This document shows, piece after piece, positions 1 to 7,011 of a stretch of 14,681 nucleotides of DNA. The stretch is taken from positions 1 to 14,681 of the forward strand of contig USLO01000026.1 in assembly GCA_900555515.1 (NCBI GenBank), in the 5' to 3' direction. Source of the DNA: an uncultured Collinsella sp. GTDB lineage: Bacteria > Actinomycetota > Coriobacteriia > Coriobacteriales > Coriobacteriaceae. How positions within the stretch are numbered: position 1 is the stretch's first letter; each line of letters opens with the position of its first letter. The notes below the pieces were generated by a model. That model was given only the letters and a program-made list of their open reading frames with translations, had not been told where the DNA came from and made no database searches. The translations under genes were made by a program, and so were the position numbers.

Positions 1-756
1 GTCGACCTGGTCATCGTGCGCGAGAACACCGAGGACCTCTACGCCGGCATCGAGTTCGATGAGGGCGCTGCCGAGGTCGAGGAGCTCTCGCAGCTCGTTG
101 AGCGTTCGGGCCAAAAGACCTTCGCCGCCGATTCCGCGATCTCGATCAAGCCGATCTCTATCGCCAAGAGCCGCCGCATTGTGGAGTATGCCTTTGAGTA
201 TGCCCGCCGCTGCGGCCGCAAAAAGGTGACGGCAGTGCACAAGGCCAACATCATGAAGGCGACCGACGGCCTGTTCCTGCGCGTTGCGCGCGAGGTGGCC
301 GCCAACTATCCCGATATCGAGTTCAACGACAAAATCGTCGACGCCACCTGCATGGGCCTGGTCCAGAACCCCAATGACTTCGATGTCCTGGTGCTGCCCA
401 ACTTGTACGGCGATATCGTCAGCGACCTGTGCGCCGGCCTGGTGGGCGGTCTGGGCATGGCCCCCGGCTCCAACATCGGTGCCGACTGCGCCATCTTCGA
501 GGCAACGCACGGCTCCGCGCCTGATATCGCGGGCCAGGATATCGCCAACCCCACGGCCGAGATCCTCTCTGCTGCGATGATGCTCGACCACCTGGGCGAG
601 AGCGACGCTGCCAATCGCATTCGTGCCGCCGTATCTGCCACGCTCGACGAGGGCGAGCAGGTTACCGGCGACGTGCGTCGTGCTCAGACCGGTTCCGTCG
701 AGGGTGCGGTGGGTACGCAGGCCTTCGCCGATGCCGTTATTGAGCACCTAGCCTAA
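1..756 (+). CDS. icd: Isocitrate dehydrogenase, NAD-type (5' end outside window)
   Basis: This oxidatively decarboxylates isocitrate to 2-oxoglutarate in the cytoplasm, probably feeding glutamate synthesis. The reading frame is open from base 1, so the start lies upstream; 251 residues are visible. The substrate-loop motif RENTEDLYAGIE is at visible residues 7-18, and VHKANIMKATDGLF follows near residue 80. The metal-binding stretch around LPNLYGDIVSDL and the nucleotide site HGSAPDIAG...ANPTAEI come next. In E. coli NADP-dependent Icd the equivalent of APDIAG is APKYAG, where Lys and Tyr contact the 2'-phosphate. Asp-Ile here points to NAD. RENTE and HKANIMK favour isocitrate over 3-isopropylmalate dehydrogenase, whose motif is usually RELTGG. 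Homoisocitrate or tartrate dehydrogenase cannot be fully excluded. It shows no link to the sugar genes downstream. Confidence 0.85.
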   Translation, partial: VDLVIVRENTEDLYAGIEFDEGAAEVEELSQLVERSGQKTFAADSAISIKPISIAKSRRIVEYAFEYARRCGRKKVTAVHKANIMKATDGLFLRVAREVAANYPDIEFNDKIVDATCMGLVQNPNDFDVLVLPNLYGDIVSDLCAGLVGGLGMAPGSNIGADCAIFEATHGSAPDIAGQDIANPTAEILSAAMMLDHLGESDAANRIRAAVSATLDEGEQVTGDVRRAQTGSVEGAVGTQAFADAVIEHLA

Positions 757-768
757 GACATGCAGGCT

Positions 769-844
769 GCAAACGCCTAAATAGTACTTAAGTGTTTGCG
801 TATAACCTAAGAATCAATACGCCCGGCGCCTCGTCGGGCGTATT
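769..844 (+). terminator. Tandem hairpins after isocitrate dehydrogenase
   Basis: Two inverted repeats follow the stop codon. The first pairs GCAAAC (769-774) with GTTTGC (794-799). The second is stronger: AATACGCCCG (816-825) pairs perfectly with CGGGCGTATT (835-844) around a 9-nt loop. The downstream sequence CTATTA is only weakly T-rich, so termination is likely but not textbook. Confidence 0.6.
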
Positions 845-882
845 CTATTAGGGATTGTGTTCCCAATAAGGAGTAGCTGACT

Positions 883-1965
883 ATGGGTCTGATTCAAAAG
901 AAGGACGAGAAGGACGAGATCGACGGCATCCAGATCATCGAGCGCGGCGAAGGCCCCAATGGTGACGAGGACGAGAAGATCGACCTGGTCGCCGGCACGT
1001 CTGCCGAACATATTGCCGCCGGCACGACCGCCGAGGAGGAGGATGCTCGCCTGGAGGCAAAGATCGCTGCGGACGCCGCCGACGAGAACCTCATGCCCGA
1101 GGAGCAGGACGAGGACGACTCCGACGCGGACGATCATACATCCAAGCACAAGAAGACGATGATTGCCGCCTTTGTGGTCGCCATCGTGATCGCTGCCGTG
1201 GTCGGCTTCTTTATTGGTAATGGCGGCTTTGGCGGCAAGGGTGTCGGCTCGGCGACCCTGACCGAGGACCAGCTCGATTCGACCGTGGCAAGCTATAGCT
1301 ATAACGGCAAGAAGAGCGACATCACCGCGCGTGAGGCCATCGAGAGCCAGTACAGCCTTGATACCGTCAAGGACGACGACGGCAACTACACCGCTCCGTC
1401 TGCCGACGTTATCCTGTCCTACGTGCGCAACCAGATTCTGCTGGATGCTGCCGAGGACGAGGGCATTACTGTCTCTTCCAAGGAAATGAAGCAGTATGCC
1501 GAGGATTCCATCGGCACCTCCGACTACAAGACCATGGCCACGCAGTACGGCGTGTCCAAGGCTCAAGCCAAGCAGATCGTCCGCCAGTCCGCGACGCTGC
1601 AGAAGCTCTACAAGAAGAAGGTCGGCGACAGCTCCGCAAGCATGCCGACCGCCCCGACCGAGCCTGCTGACGGCAACGAGGAGACCGCGAGCAAGGATTA
1701 CGCCGATTACATCATCAACCTTGCCGGCGACGAGTGGGATAGCGAGAAGGGTACCTGGAAGGACGCCGATGGCACCTACGCTAAGGCGTTCGCCGACGAT
1801 GCCTTTACTGCCGATAGCGCGACCTATAAGCAGGCCATGACCGCCTATTACACTGCTTATCAGCAGTACTCTTCGCAGGCCTCGAGCGCCAGCTCCAAGT
1901 GGACCGAGTATGCTAACGGCCTCTATGCCAAGGCCAACATCAGCATCTACGGCCTGTTTGCGTAA
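883..1965 (+). CDS. Membrane-anchored protein with SurA-like outer domain
   Basis: I do not recognise a specific gene. The ATG at 883 has AGGAG about 8 nt upstream. The 360-residue protein has three parts. Residues 1-88 are strongly acidic and low in complexity, presumably cytoplasmic. Residues 92-112 form one hydrophobic membrane segment preceded by KHKK, which predicts N-in, C-out topology. Residues 125-360 form a helical, alanine- and lysine-rich extracytoplasmic domain. The stretch from about residue 135 to 250 reads like the N-terminal chaperone domain of SurA/PrsA-type proteins: a short VASYSYNGKKSDIT strand, then helices with KEMKQYAED and KAQAKQIVRQSATLQKLYKKKVG. No parvulin PPIase domain follows. 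It may help exported proteins fold, but this is inference. It is a single-gene unit bounded by hairpins on both sides. Confidence 0.75.
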   Translation: MGLIQKKDEKDEIDGIQIIERGEGPNGDEDEKIDLVAGTSAEHIAAGTTAEEEDARLEAKIAADAADENLMPEEQDEDDSDADDHTSKHKKTMIAAFVVAIVIAAVVGFFIGNGGFGGKGVGSATLTEDQLDSTVASYSYNGKKSDITAREAIESQYSLDTVKDDDGNYTAPSADVILSYVRNQILLDAAEDEGITVSSKEMKQYAEDSIGTSDYKTMATQYGVSKAQAKQIVRQSATLQKLYKKKVGDSSASMPTAPTEPADGNEETASKDYADYIINLAGDEWDSEKGTWKDADGTYAKAFADDAFTADSATYKQAMTAYYTAYQQYSSQASSASSKWTEYANGLYAKANISIYGLFA

Positions 1966-2007
1966 GGGCTGCCCGAGCCGCTGGGCGCGTAGCCAAAAAA
2001 TCTGATA

Positions 2008-2045
2008 AGCCCGCTAGAACGGACATCGTTCTAGCGGGCTTTTTG
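2008..2045 (+). terminator. Rho-independent terminator
   Basis: AGCCCGCTAGAAC (2008-2020) pairs perfectly with GTTCTAGCGGGCT (2028-2040) around a 7-nt loop. TTTT follows directly. An A-tract at about 1995-2000 upstream of the stem could make it bidirectional. Confidence 0.93.
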
Positions 2046-2112
2046 CACTGTGGGGAGGGCGATGAGAGGGGGTGGTTGTATGCAAATTTTGGGACACTTT
2101 ATTCATATAAAG

Positions 2113-2126
2113 TGAAAACGATTTCG
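2113..2126. promoter_or_regulatory. cre-like palindrome upstream of nagE
   Basis: TGAAAACGATTTCG fits the LacI/CcpA-type cre pattern TGNAANCGNTNNCA except at the last base. It lies 7 nt before the first GntR-type operator copy. Whether a CcpA-like LacI-family regulator exists in this host cannot be judged from the window. Confidence 0.3.
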
Positions 2127-2132
2127 GCTAAA

Positions 2133-2176
2133 CTGGTAGTAACAATGTGGTACCACTGTTCATCTGGTAGTAACCA
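2133..2176. promoter_or_regulatory. GntR/NagR-type operator cluster upstream of nagE
   Basis: Three related sites lie within 44 bp. TGGTAGTAACCA (2165-2176) is a full TGGT-N4-ACCA inverted repeat. TGGTAGTAACAA (2134-2145) is a degenerate copy 31 bp upstream, about three helical turns; the two share the exact 11-mer CTGGTAGTAAC. Between them sits GTGGTACCAC (2147-2156), where the same half-sites abut without a spacer. Known NagR (YvoA) and DasR sites have the form TGGT-N4-ACCA, so the likely ligands are the two GntR/UTRA proteins encoded here. Binding is inferred. Confidence 0.7.
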
Positions 2177-2256
2177 ATTTTGAGATGAAATCGAATGGAA
2201 ATTGCTAAGAATTAGTTTGGTAATGAAAGAAACGCTTCACGTCTACCTGCGGAAAT

Positions 2257-2288
2257 TACCGTTTACGGGCCAAAAATAACCGTTTGGC
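2257..2288. repeat. Phased CCGTT motif, nagE leader copy
   Basis: TACCGTTTACGG (2257-2268) contains the inverted repeat CCGT-TT-ACGG. A second ACCGTTT starts exactly 21 bp later (2279-2285). The same 12-mer, again with a CCGTT partner 21 bp away, occurs in the bgaC leader at 7101-7131. Function is unknown. Confidence 0.5.
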
Positions 2289-2487
2289 AACGAAAAAGTA
2301 ATTTGAACGAAATGTGGTGGACGTTTGAATTGAGTGTGTGCTACCGTACATACCAGCAACCCGAGAAAAGGGACTGGGTTGTCTAAGTTTGCGCACCAAT
2401 GCCGGCAAGCGGAGAAGCCGGTATGCAAAAGGCGCGGACATGGGACTCGTTGGTGAACAACGAAAGAAAGGTTGGAGGAGATACCAT

Positions 2488-3978
2488 ATGATGAAGTACC
2501 TCCAGAAGCTCGGCAAAGCTCTGATGCTTCCCGTCGCGGCGCTTCCCGTCGCAGGTATTCTTATGGGCGTGGGCTACCTGCTCGCTCCCGCAGTCATGGG
2601 TGCTGCCGGTGACACTACCGGTTTTGCCTATACCGCCGGCTTCCTGCTCATTAAGGCAGGCGGCGCTCTTATCGATAACATGGCCTGGCTGTTCGCAGTC
2701 GGCGCTGCTGTCGGCCTTGCCGACGATCACGACGGCACCGCTGGCCTCGCTGGCCTCGTTGCCTTCCTGATGATCCAGCAGCTCCTGAACCCCGCTGTTG
2801 TTGGCACCATTCGTGGTATGGACGCCGATGCTCAGACCGCTTGGCTTGCCACGACCGAGGGCATCGCGTTCTCCAAGATCGCTGGTAACTCCTTCATCGG
2901 CATCCTGTCCGCCGTCATCGGTGGCACTTGCTACAACAAGTTCAAGGACACTCGTCTTCCCGACTGGCTGGCCTTCTTCTCCGGCAAGCGTTGCGTCGCC
3001 ATCATGACCGCCGTCATCTGCATCGTCGTCTCCGTCGTCCTGCTCTTTGCTTGGCCGCTCATCTTCGGTGCTCTTGTTGCTCTTGGTGAGGGTATCGCCG
3101 CCATGGGTGGTATCGGCGCTGGCATCTACGCCTTCCTCAACCGCCTGCTCATCCCGACCGGTCTGCACCACGCTCTGAACAACGTGTTCTGGTTCGACAC
3201 CATCGGCCTGGGCGACCTGACCCACTTCTGGGCTGGCGAGACCTCTGCTGACGTCAAGTGGAGCCTCGGTATGTACATGTCCGGCTTCTTCCCCTGCATG
3301 ATGTTCGGTATCCCGGGCGCTGCCCTGGCTATGGTTCAGACCGCTAAGAACAAGAAGGCTGCTATCGGCCTGGTTGTCTCCGCTGCTATCTGCGCCTTCG
3401 TCTGCGGCGTCACCGAGCCCTTCGAGTTCGGCTTCATGTTCCTGTGCTTCCCGCTCTACGTCGTGTACGCTGCCCTGTACGGCATCTTCACCATCGTCAC
3501 CTACTATGTTGGTTTCCGTGCTGGCTTCTGCTTCTCCGCTGGTGCTACCGACCTCCTGTTCTCCTCTAGCCTCCCGGCTGCCGCCAACACCTGGATGATC
3601 ATCCCGCTGGGCATCGCTGCCTTCGTGGTCTTCTACCTCGTGTTCCGCTTCGCCATCACCAAGTTCAACCTCATGACCCCTGGTCGCGAGGATGAGGATG
3701 TCGAGGAGACCTCCGCTTCCGCCGCTGCTGGCGACGACAAGTTCGCCGCTCTGGCCGCCGCTGTTCTCGCTGCCGTCGGTGGCAAGGAGAACGTCAAGAC
3801 CGTTGACTGCTGCGCTACTCGCCTGCGCTTCGAGCTCGGCGATTCCGATCTGGTCGACGAGGCTGCCTGCAAGAAGGCTGGCGCTCTGGGCGTCATGAAG
3901 ATGGACAAGGGTGCTACCCAGGTCATCATCGGCACGCAGGTCCAGGCTGTTGCCGAGGAGCTCAAGAAGCTTCTCTAA
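2488..3978 (+). CDS. nagE: PTS permease IICB, N-acetylglucosamine type
   Basis: This imports N-acetylglucosamine across the cytoplasmic membrane while phosphorylating it to GlcNAc-6-P. I chose the ATG at 2488 because GGAGGAG sits 7 nt upstream; ATG 2491 is a near-equal alternative, and an upstream in-frame extension to 2338 has no ribosome binding site. The protein has 496 residues. The IIC domain (about 1-400) has around ten membrane segments, the sugar-site motif LIPTGLHHALNNVFWFD typical of NagE, and the loop CGVTEPFEFGFMF. After an acidic linker (about 405-425), the IIB domain carries CATRLRFEL with the phosphorylated Cys at residue 442. No IIA domain is fused, so IIA must come from elsewhere, such as a glucose-type Crr. 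A terminator follows, so it is probably transcribed alone, under the operators at 2133-2176. Confidence 0.93.
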   Translation: MMKYLQKLGKALMLPVAALPVAGILMGVGYLLAPAVMGAAGDTTGFAYTAGFLLIKAGGALIDNMAWLFAVGAAVGLADDHDGTAGLAGLVAFLMIQQLLNPAVVGTIRGMDADAQTAWLATTEGIAFSKIAGNSFIGILSAVIGGTCYNKFKDTRLPDWLAFFSGKRCVAIMTAVICIVVSVVLLFAWPLIFGALVALGEGIAAMGGIGAGIYAFLNRLLIPTGLHHALNNVFWFDTIGLGDLTHFWAGETSADVKWSLGMYMSGFFPCMMFGIPGAALAMVQTAKNKKAAIGLVVSAAICAFVCGVTEPFEFGFMFLCFPLYVVYAALYGIFTIVTYYVGFRAGFCFSAGATDLLFSSSLPAAANTWMIIPLGIAAFVVFYLVFRFAITKFNLMTPGREDEDVEETSASAAAGDDKFAALAAAVLAAVGGKENVKTVDCCATRLRFELGDSDLVDEAACKKAGALGVMKMDKGATQVIIGTQVQAVAEELKKLL

Positions 3979-4002
3979 GCCTTAAAGACGTTTCTGTCTT
4001 AC

Positions 4003-4038
4003 AAAGGGTCGTCCCGCTCCGCGGGGGCGGCCCTTTTT
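4003..4038 (+). terminator. Rho-independent terminator after nagE
   Basis: AAAGGG near 4003 starts a GC-rich stem pairing with the arm ending CGGCCCTTT, closed by a TCC loop. One mismatch and a small bulge are present. TTTTT ends at 4038. Confidence 0.9.
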
Positions 4039-4063
4039 GCTACCTCGATACTTGATGTAGTGG

Positions 4064-4079
4064 TGTAATTGGTATTACA
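4064..4079. promoter_or_regulatory. Perfect 16-bp inverted repeat upstream of gntR
   Basis: TGTAAT-TGGT-ATTACA is a perfect 6+4+6 inverted repeat 26 bp past the nagE terminator and about 130 bp before the repressor start. It differs from the TGGT-N4-ACCA operators, so it may bind another regulator. No T-tract follows, which argues against a terminator. Confidence 0.4.
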
Positions 4080-4151
4080 GTGCGCAGGCTATCATCCGGC
4101 AAACAATATCGAAATGTGCTGGTTGACCTGCTGTTATTCCATTAAAACTGC

Positions 4152-4179
4152 TATAGTACGTGGTGTCTGGTTACAACCA
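4152..4179 (+). promoter_or_regulatory. Promoter -10 and autoregulatory operator of first gntR
   Basis: TATAGT (4152-4157) is a possible -10 box; no good -35 lies at the right distance, although TTGACC is at 4123-4128. TGGTTACAACCA (4168-4179) is a full TGGT-N4-ACCA inverted repeat at the expected start of transcription. Like the site at 2165-2176 it continues into ATTT. A repressor bound here would block its own gene. GGTTGACC at 4121-4128 is a shorter half-site pair. Confidence 0.65.
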
Positions 4180-4210
4180 ATTTCGAGTCATATATCCGGC
4201 AGGTATTATT

Positions 4211-4942
4211 ATGGCAATGGGAGCGCGCAAACAACCTCTGTACGATCAGCTCGTCGATTTGCTGACCGATAAAATCGATCACGAGCTTCGACCCGGCGAC
4301 TATTTGCCGTCTGAGCGTGACTTGTCGGAGCGCTACGGGCTCTCGCGTACGACGGTTCGCCTTGCCCTGCAGGAGCTTGAGCGTCTAGGCTTGGTGGTTC
4401 GTCAGCGCGGCCGTGGAACCATGGTGTGCGACCGCTCTCTGCAAACGGCAAACCTCTCGCAAATCTATAGCTTTACCGAGCAGATGAAGGCGATCGGCCG
4501 TGTGCCCAAGACGACGATTCTCGAGTTTACCGAGGTCGAGGCTGACAAGAATATTGCCATAGAGATGAACGCGCGCCTGGGCGAGCGTCTGTACAAGATC
4601 AAGCGCCTGCGTATTGCCGATGGTGTGCCGCTGATGATTGAGTGTACATATCTGCCAAGCCGCAAGTTCTTTGCGCTTAAGCGCCCCATGATCGAGAACA
4701 AATCGCTGTACGACATGATCGAGCAGGACTTTCACGAGAAAGTTCGCGTGGCAGAGGAAGAATTCTACGCGAGTATCGCACGCCATTCCGACGCTCGTCT
4801 GCTCGAGATTGCCGAAGGCGCACCGGTCCTGGATTTGATTCGCACCACATATGACATGAACAACGAGGTTATCGAGTATACGCGTTCGGTTGCGCGCGCC
4901 GACCAGTTTAAGTACAAGGTCTACCACAACCGCGCAGTCTAG
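4211..4942 (+). CDS. GntR-family repressor, NagR/DasR-like, first copy
   Basis: This is a cytoplasmic transcription factor of 243 residues. I placed the start at ATG 4211 (AGGT 6 nt upstream), because the GTG extension to 4160 would run through the operator at 4168-4179, and because the second copy has the same length from its own start. The winged helix spans about residues 8-75, with SERDLSERYGLSRTTVRLAL as the helix-turn-helix and RGRGTMV as the wing tip. A UTRA effector domain follows (about 90-240), with YSFTEQMKAIGR, LGERLYKIKRLRIADG, ECTYLPSRKF and the closing SVARADQFKYKVYH. UTRA domains of NagR and DasR bind GlcNAc-6-P or GlcN-6-P, so a phosphorylated amino sugar is the likely inducer. 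It lies between nagE and nagA, both plausible targets. Confidence 0.9.
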   Translation: MAMGARKQPLYDQLVDLLTDKIDHELRPGDYLPSERDLSERYGLSRTTVRLALQELERLGLVVRQRGRGTMVCDRSLQTANLSQIYSFTEQMKAIGRVPKTTILEFTEVEADKNIAIEMNARLGERLYKIKRLRIADGVPLMIECTYLPSRKFFALKRPMIENKSLYDMIEQDFHEKVRVAEEEFYASIARHSDARLLEIAEGAPVLDLIRTTYDMNNEVIEYTRSVARADQFKYKVYHNRAV

Positions 4943-5035
4943 AGTTATTGGGTATAAATGGCTTGGCGTGTTTTGCGGCGGGTGCAAAATGTACCAAGCG
5001 GTAGAAGGCAACGAACAATCGCTCGAATTAACAAT

Positions 5036-5069
5036 GCAGTGGTTTTTGATCCGCCCTAAAACGCACTGC
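5036..5069 (+). promoter_or_regulatory. Hairpin just upstream of the nagA ribosome binding site
   Basis: GCAGTG (5036-5041) pairs with CACTGC (5064-5069), and the inner GTTTT pairs with AAAAC around one bulged G. The stem ends about 7 nt before GGGAG (5076-5080). It has no T-tract after it, so it could protect or present the nagA start in a shared gntR-nagA transcript rather than terminate it. This is inference. Confidence 0.35.
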
Positions 5070-5085
5070 GGGTACGGGAGCATAG

Positions 5086-6255
5086 ATGAGCACGTATGCT
5101 ATCAAGGCCGGCAAGTTCTTTTTGCCGGCGGGGCCGCAGCTGGGCGGCTACCTCATGGTCGAAGATGGCGTCTTTGGCGCTTGGCAGGCCGATGAGCCCG
5201 CTTGCGAGATCAAAGATTATTCGGGTACATGGATTGCGCCGGGCATGGTGGACACCCACATTCATGGCTTCTATAACCATGCCACGACCGATAACGATGC
5301 CGAGGGTATCAACATCAGCTCGACCGAGCTCGCTCGTCGTGGTACCACCAGCTGGCTGCCTACGACCTTTACCGACGGCGTAGAACAGATCAAGGAGGCC
5401 TGCGCTGCCATTGCACAGGCGGACGAAGAGCGCGGACCTGAGTTCTGCGGTGCTCGTATTCAGGGCATCTACCTGGAGGGTCCGTTCTTTACCATGAAGC
5501 ATGTGGGTGCCCAGAACCCTGCTTATCTGATCGACCCGTCCGAGGAAATTTTTGACGAGTGGCAGGAGGCCGCCGGCGGTCGTATCGTCAAGAGCGCCAT
5601 GGCGGCCGAGCGCGATGGCGCTGCCGCTTACGCCGCGGCTCTGAGCGCAAAGGGCGTCGTGACCTGCATTGGCCACTCCGATGCCACCTATGATGAGTGC
5701 GCCGCCGCCATCAATGCTGGCGCCAGCTGCTTTACCCATACCTACAACGGCCAGCGCGGTCTGCATCACCGTGAGCCCGGTGTCGTCGGGGCCGCTATGA
5801 CCACGCCCAATACCTATGCCGAGATCATTTGCGACGGCAAACACGTGAACCCTGCTGCTATTAAGGCACTGCTGCAGGCCAAGGGCTGGCAGCACACGGT
5901 GCTGATCACCGACTGTCTGGGTTGCGGCGGCATGCCCGAGGGCAAGTACACCAGCGGCGGCATGGACGTCATTATGAAGGACAACCTTTGCTGGCTCGCC
6001 GATGGCTCTGCTATCGCCGGTTCGGTGCTCACGCTCGCACAGGGCGTCAAGAACATCGTCGACTGGGGTCTTGCGAGCGCCGATATCGCAATTCGCATGG
6101 CGACTGAGGTACCCGCGCGCTCCGCTCACGTCGAGGATAAATGTGGCAGCATTATGCCTGGCCGCGATGCCGACTTTGTCGTGTTCAATCCCGACCTTAC
6201 CCTGGTCGAGACGTATGTGGGTGGCAACAGCGTCGGTAATGCGTTTACCGAGTAG
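5086..6255 (+). CDS. nagA: N-acetylglucosamine-6-phosphate deacetylase
   Basis: This removes acetate from GlcNAc-6-P to give GlcN-6-P in the cytoplasm; homologues (AgaA) act on GalNAc-6-P. The ATG at 5086 has GGGAG 5 nt upstream. The protein has 389 residues, normal for the amidohydrolase family. Metal ligands visible are His58 and His60 (VDTHIHG), Glu131 (YLEGPF), His197 (IGHSDA) and His218 (FTHTYN). LHHREPG is at 226-232 and the catalytic Asp276 is in ITDCLG. The HxH pair suggests the two-metal type seen in Bacillus NagA rather than the E. coli type. The substrate loop reads NGQRGLHH where E. coli has NAMPPLHH, so preference for another HexNAc-6-P is possible. It is followed after 32 bp by the YhcH-family gene, probably in one operon, possibly starting from gntR 143 bp upstream. 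Confidence 0.92.
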   Translation: MSTYAIKAGKFFLPAGPQLGGYLMVEDGVFGAWQADEPACEIKDYSGTWIAPGMVDTHIHGFYNHATTDNDAEGINISSTELARRGTTSWLPTTFTDGVEQIKEACAAIAQADEERGPEFCGARIQGIYLEGPFFTMKHVGAQNPAYLIDPSEEIFDEWQEAAGGRIVKSAMAAERDGAAAYAAALSAKGVVTCIGHSDATYDECAAAINAGASCFTHTYNGQRGLHHREPGVVGAAMTTPNTYAEIICDGKHVNPAAIKALLQAKGWQHTVLITDCLGCGGMPEGKYTSGGMDVIMKDNLCWLADGSAIAGSVLTLAQGVKNIVDWGLASADIAIRMATEVPARSAHVEDKCGSIMPGRDADFVVFNPDLTLVETYVGGNSVGNAFTE

Positions 6256-6287
6256 CTGCCAAAGAAACGATCCGAGAGGGGATTTAG

Positions 6288-6761
6288 ATGATTTACGGTG
6301 CATTGGGCGATATCGAGGAGTACCGCGGAATGCTCAAGGGCCTCGACGTGCTGATCGACTGGCTCGAGGAGAACGACCCGGCGCAGCTCGAGGTCGGCAG
6401 CCATCAGATTCTGGGCGACAAGGTCTTTGCGAACGTCATGGCTCCCACGACGCGTCCCGAGGCCGAGGCTCACTATGAGACGCATCAGCGCTATCACGAC
6501 CTGCAGATCGATGTCGAGGGTCGCGAGGCCTTTAAGGTTGCCACGGGCAGCCTGACGTTGGTTCAGGAGTTTGACGAGAAGGACGACTACGATCTGGTCG
6601 ATTCCGACGCTTCGATCGCCGGCGATCTTGCTGACGATAAGTTCGCGCTGTTCGTTGCCGGCGAGCCTCACATGCCCACGCTCGAGTTCCCGGGCGATGG
6701 CGCGCAGCCGGTCAAGAAGATCTGCTTTAAGCTGCTTGCAGACGCTTACTGGGAGGAGTAG
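6288..6761 (+). CDS. YhcH/NanQ/EbgC-family sugar anomerase
   Basis: This is a cupin-like protein of 157 residues, the family's usual length. GAGAGGGGA precedes the ATG. The family signature is clear: YETHQRYHDLQIDVEGRE at residues 63-80, carrying Glu64 and His66, plus PHMP with His128. These should form the metal site. E. coli NanQ (YhcH) interconverts sialic acid anomers, and EbgC is linked to the Ebg beta-galactosidase. Placement right behind nagA suggests it equilibrates an amino sugar, ManNAc or sialic acid, but no sialic acid genes are in the window, so the substrate is open. The strong terminator downstream makes it the last gene of the nagA operon. Confidence 0.82.
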   Translation: MIYGALGDIEEYRGMLKGLDVLIDWLEENDPAQLEVGSHQILGDKVFANVMAPTTRPEAEAHYETHQRYHDLQIDVEGREAFKVATGSLTLVQEFDEKDDYDLVDSDASIAGDLADDKFALFVAGEPHMPTLEFPGDGAQPVKKICFKLLADAYWEE

Positions 6762-6793
6762 CGAACTGCTCGGCTGAGCTGTTCGCCTGATGG

Positions 6794-6871
6794 CGTGATT
6801 CCCCTAGGGAAATCACGCTACGACCCCGCCAAGCGTGTTTTCCCTAGGGGAATCACGTTTGGCGGGGTTTT
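6794..6871 (+). terminator. Nested palindromes ending in a strong terminator
   Basis: The first element (6794-6817) is a 24-bp palindrome with arms CGTGATT/AATCACG around CCCTAGGG, with one mismatch. The second (6823-6868) has outer arms CCCCGCCAA/TTGGCGGGG, an inner stem centred on CCCTAGGG, and TTTT at 6868-6871. It is a good intrinsic terminator for the nagA operon. The first palindrome also resembles the inverted inner part of the second, so the two could pair with each other in an alternative fold. Confidence 0.88.
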
Positions 6872-6959
6872 ATGTTTATGAATAGGGGAACTGAAGCCGT
6901 GACGATGCTTGGGTTGGCGCACGCGCACTCAAATCGGCAACAACAAAGTAGATAAGCAT

Positions 6960-6987
6960 TTGAAGAAATGCGATTGAAGCATAATGT
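6960..6987 (+). promoter_or_regulatory. Putative bgaC promoter
   Basis: TTGAAG (6960-6965) and TAATGT (6982-6987) are separated by 16 bp. Transcription would start near 6994, about 18 bp before the operator at 7012. This is a reasonable sigma-A match but unproven. Confidence 0.4.
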
Positions 6988-7011
6988 AACTAGTATGAAA
7001 TAGTGGATAGC

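Larger units (their letters stand above)
2046..2487 (+). other. Long regulatory leader of nagE
   Basis: Over 400 bases without a credible gene. It is AT-rich compared with its neighbours. In order it holds a cre-like palindrome, three GntR-type operator copies, the phased CCGTT motif, AAAAAGTAATTT (2293-2304, also present in the bgaC leader), and two possible RNA hairpins. In the hairpins, CAACCC near 2356 pairs with GGGTTG near 2375, and ATGCCGGC near 2400 pairs with GCCGGTAT near 2417. An in-frame extension of nagE back to 2338 exists, but it lacks a ribosome binding site. I found no convincing -35/-10 pair. Confidence 0.55.

Noticed and set aside
1..756. 3-isopropylmalate dehydrogenase (leuB)
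   Set aside because: RENTEDLYAGIE and HKANIMKATDG fit isocitrate dehydrogenase, and no leucine biosynthesis genes are next to it.
2338..2487. 50-codon N-terminal extension of nagE
   Set aside because: The extra residues are basic and non-conserved with no ribosome binding site, while GGAGGAG directly precedes ATG 2488 and the family begins there.
4160..4210. GTG start for the first gntR
   Set aside because: It would translate through the palindromic operator at 4168-4179 and adds residues absent from the paralogue. ATG 4211 has a usable ribosome binding site.
4992..5003. TACCAAGCGGTA in the gap before nagA as a GntR operator
   Set aside because: The half-sites are in the opposite orientation (TACC-N4-GGTA) to the other three sites, so it is not the same motif.
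5056..6303. 415-codon antisense open frame across nagA
   Set aside because: Its product has no recognisable family motif and lies exactly opposite a textbook NagA. High GC and strong third-position bias create such shadows; the same holds for 814-1566, 2383-3225 and 13570-14511.
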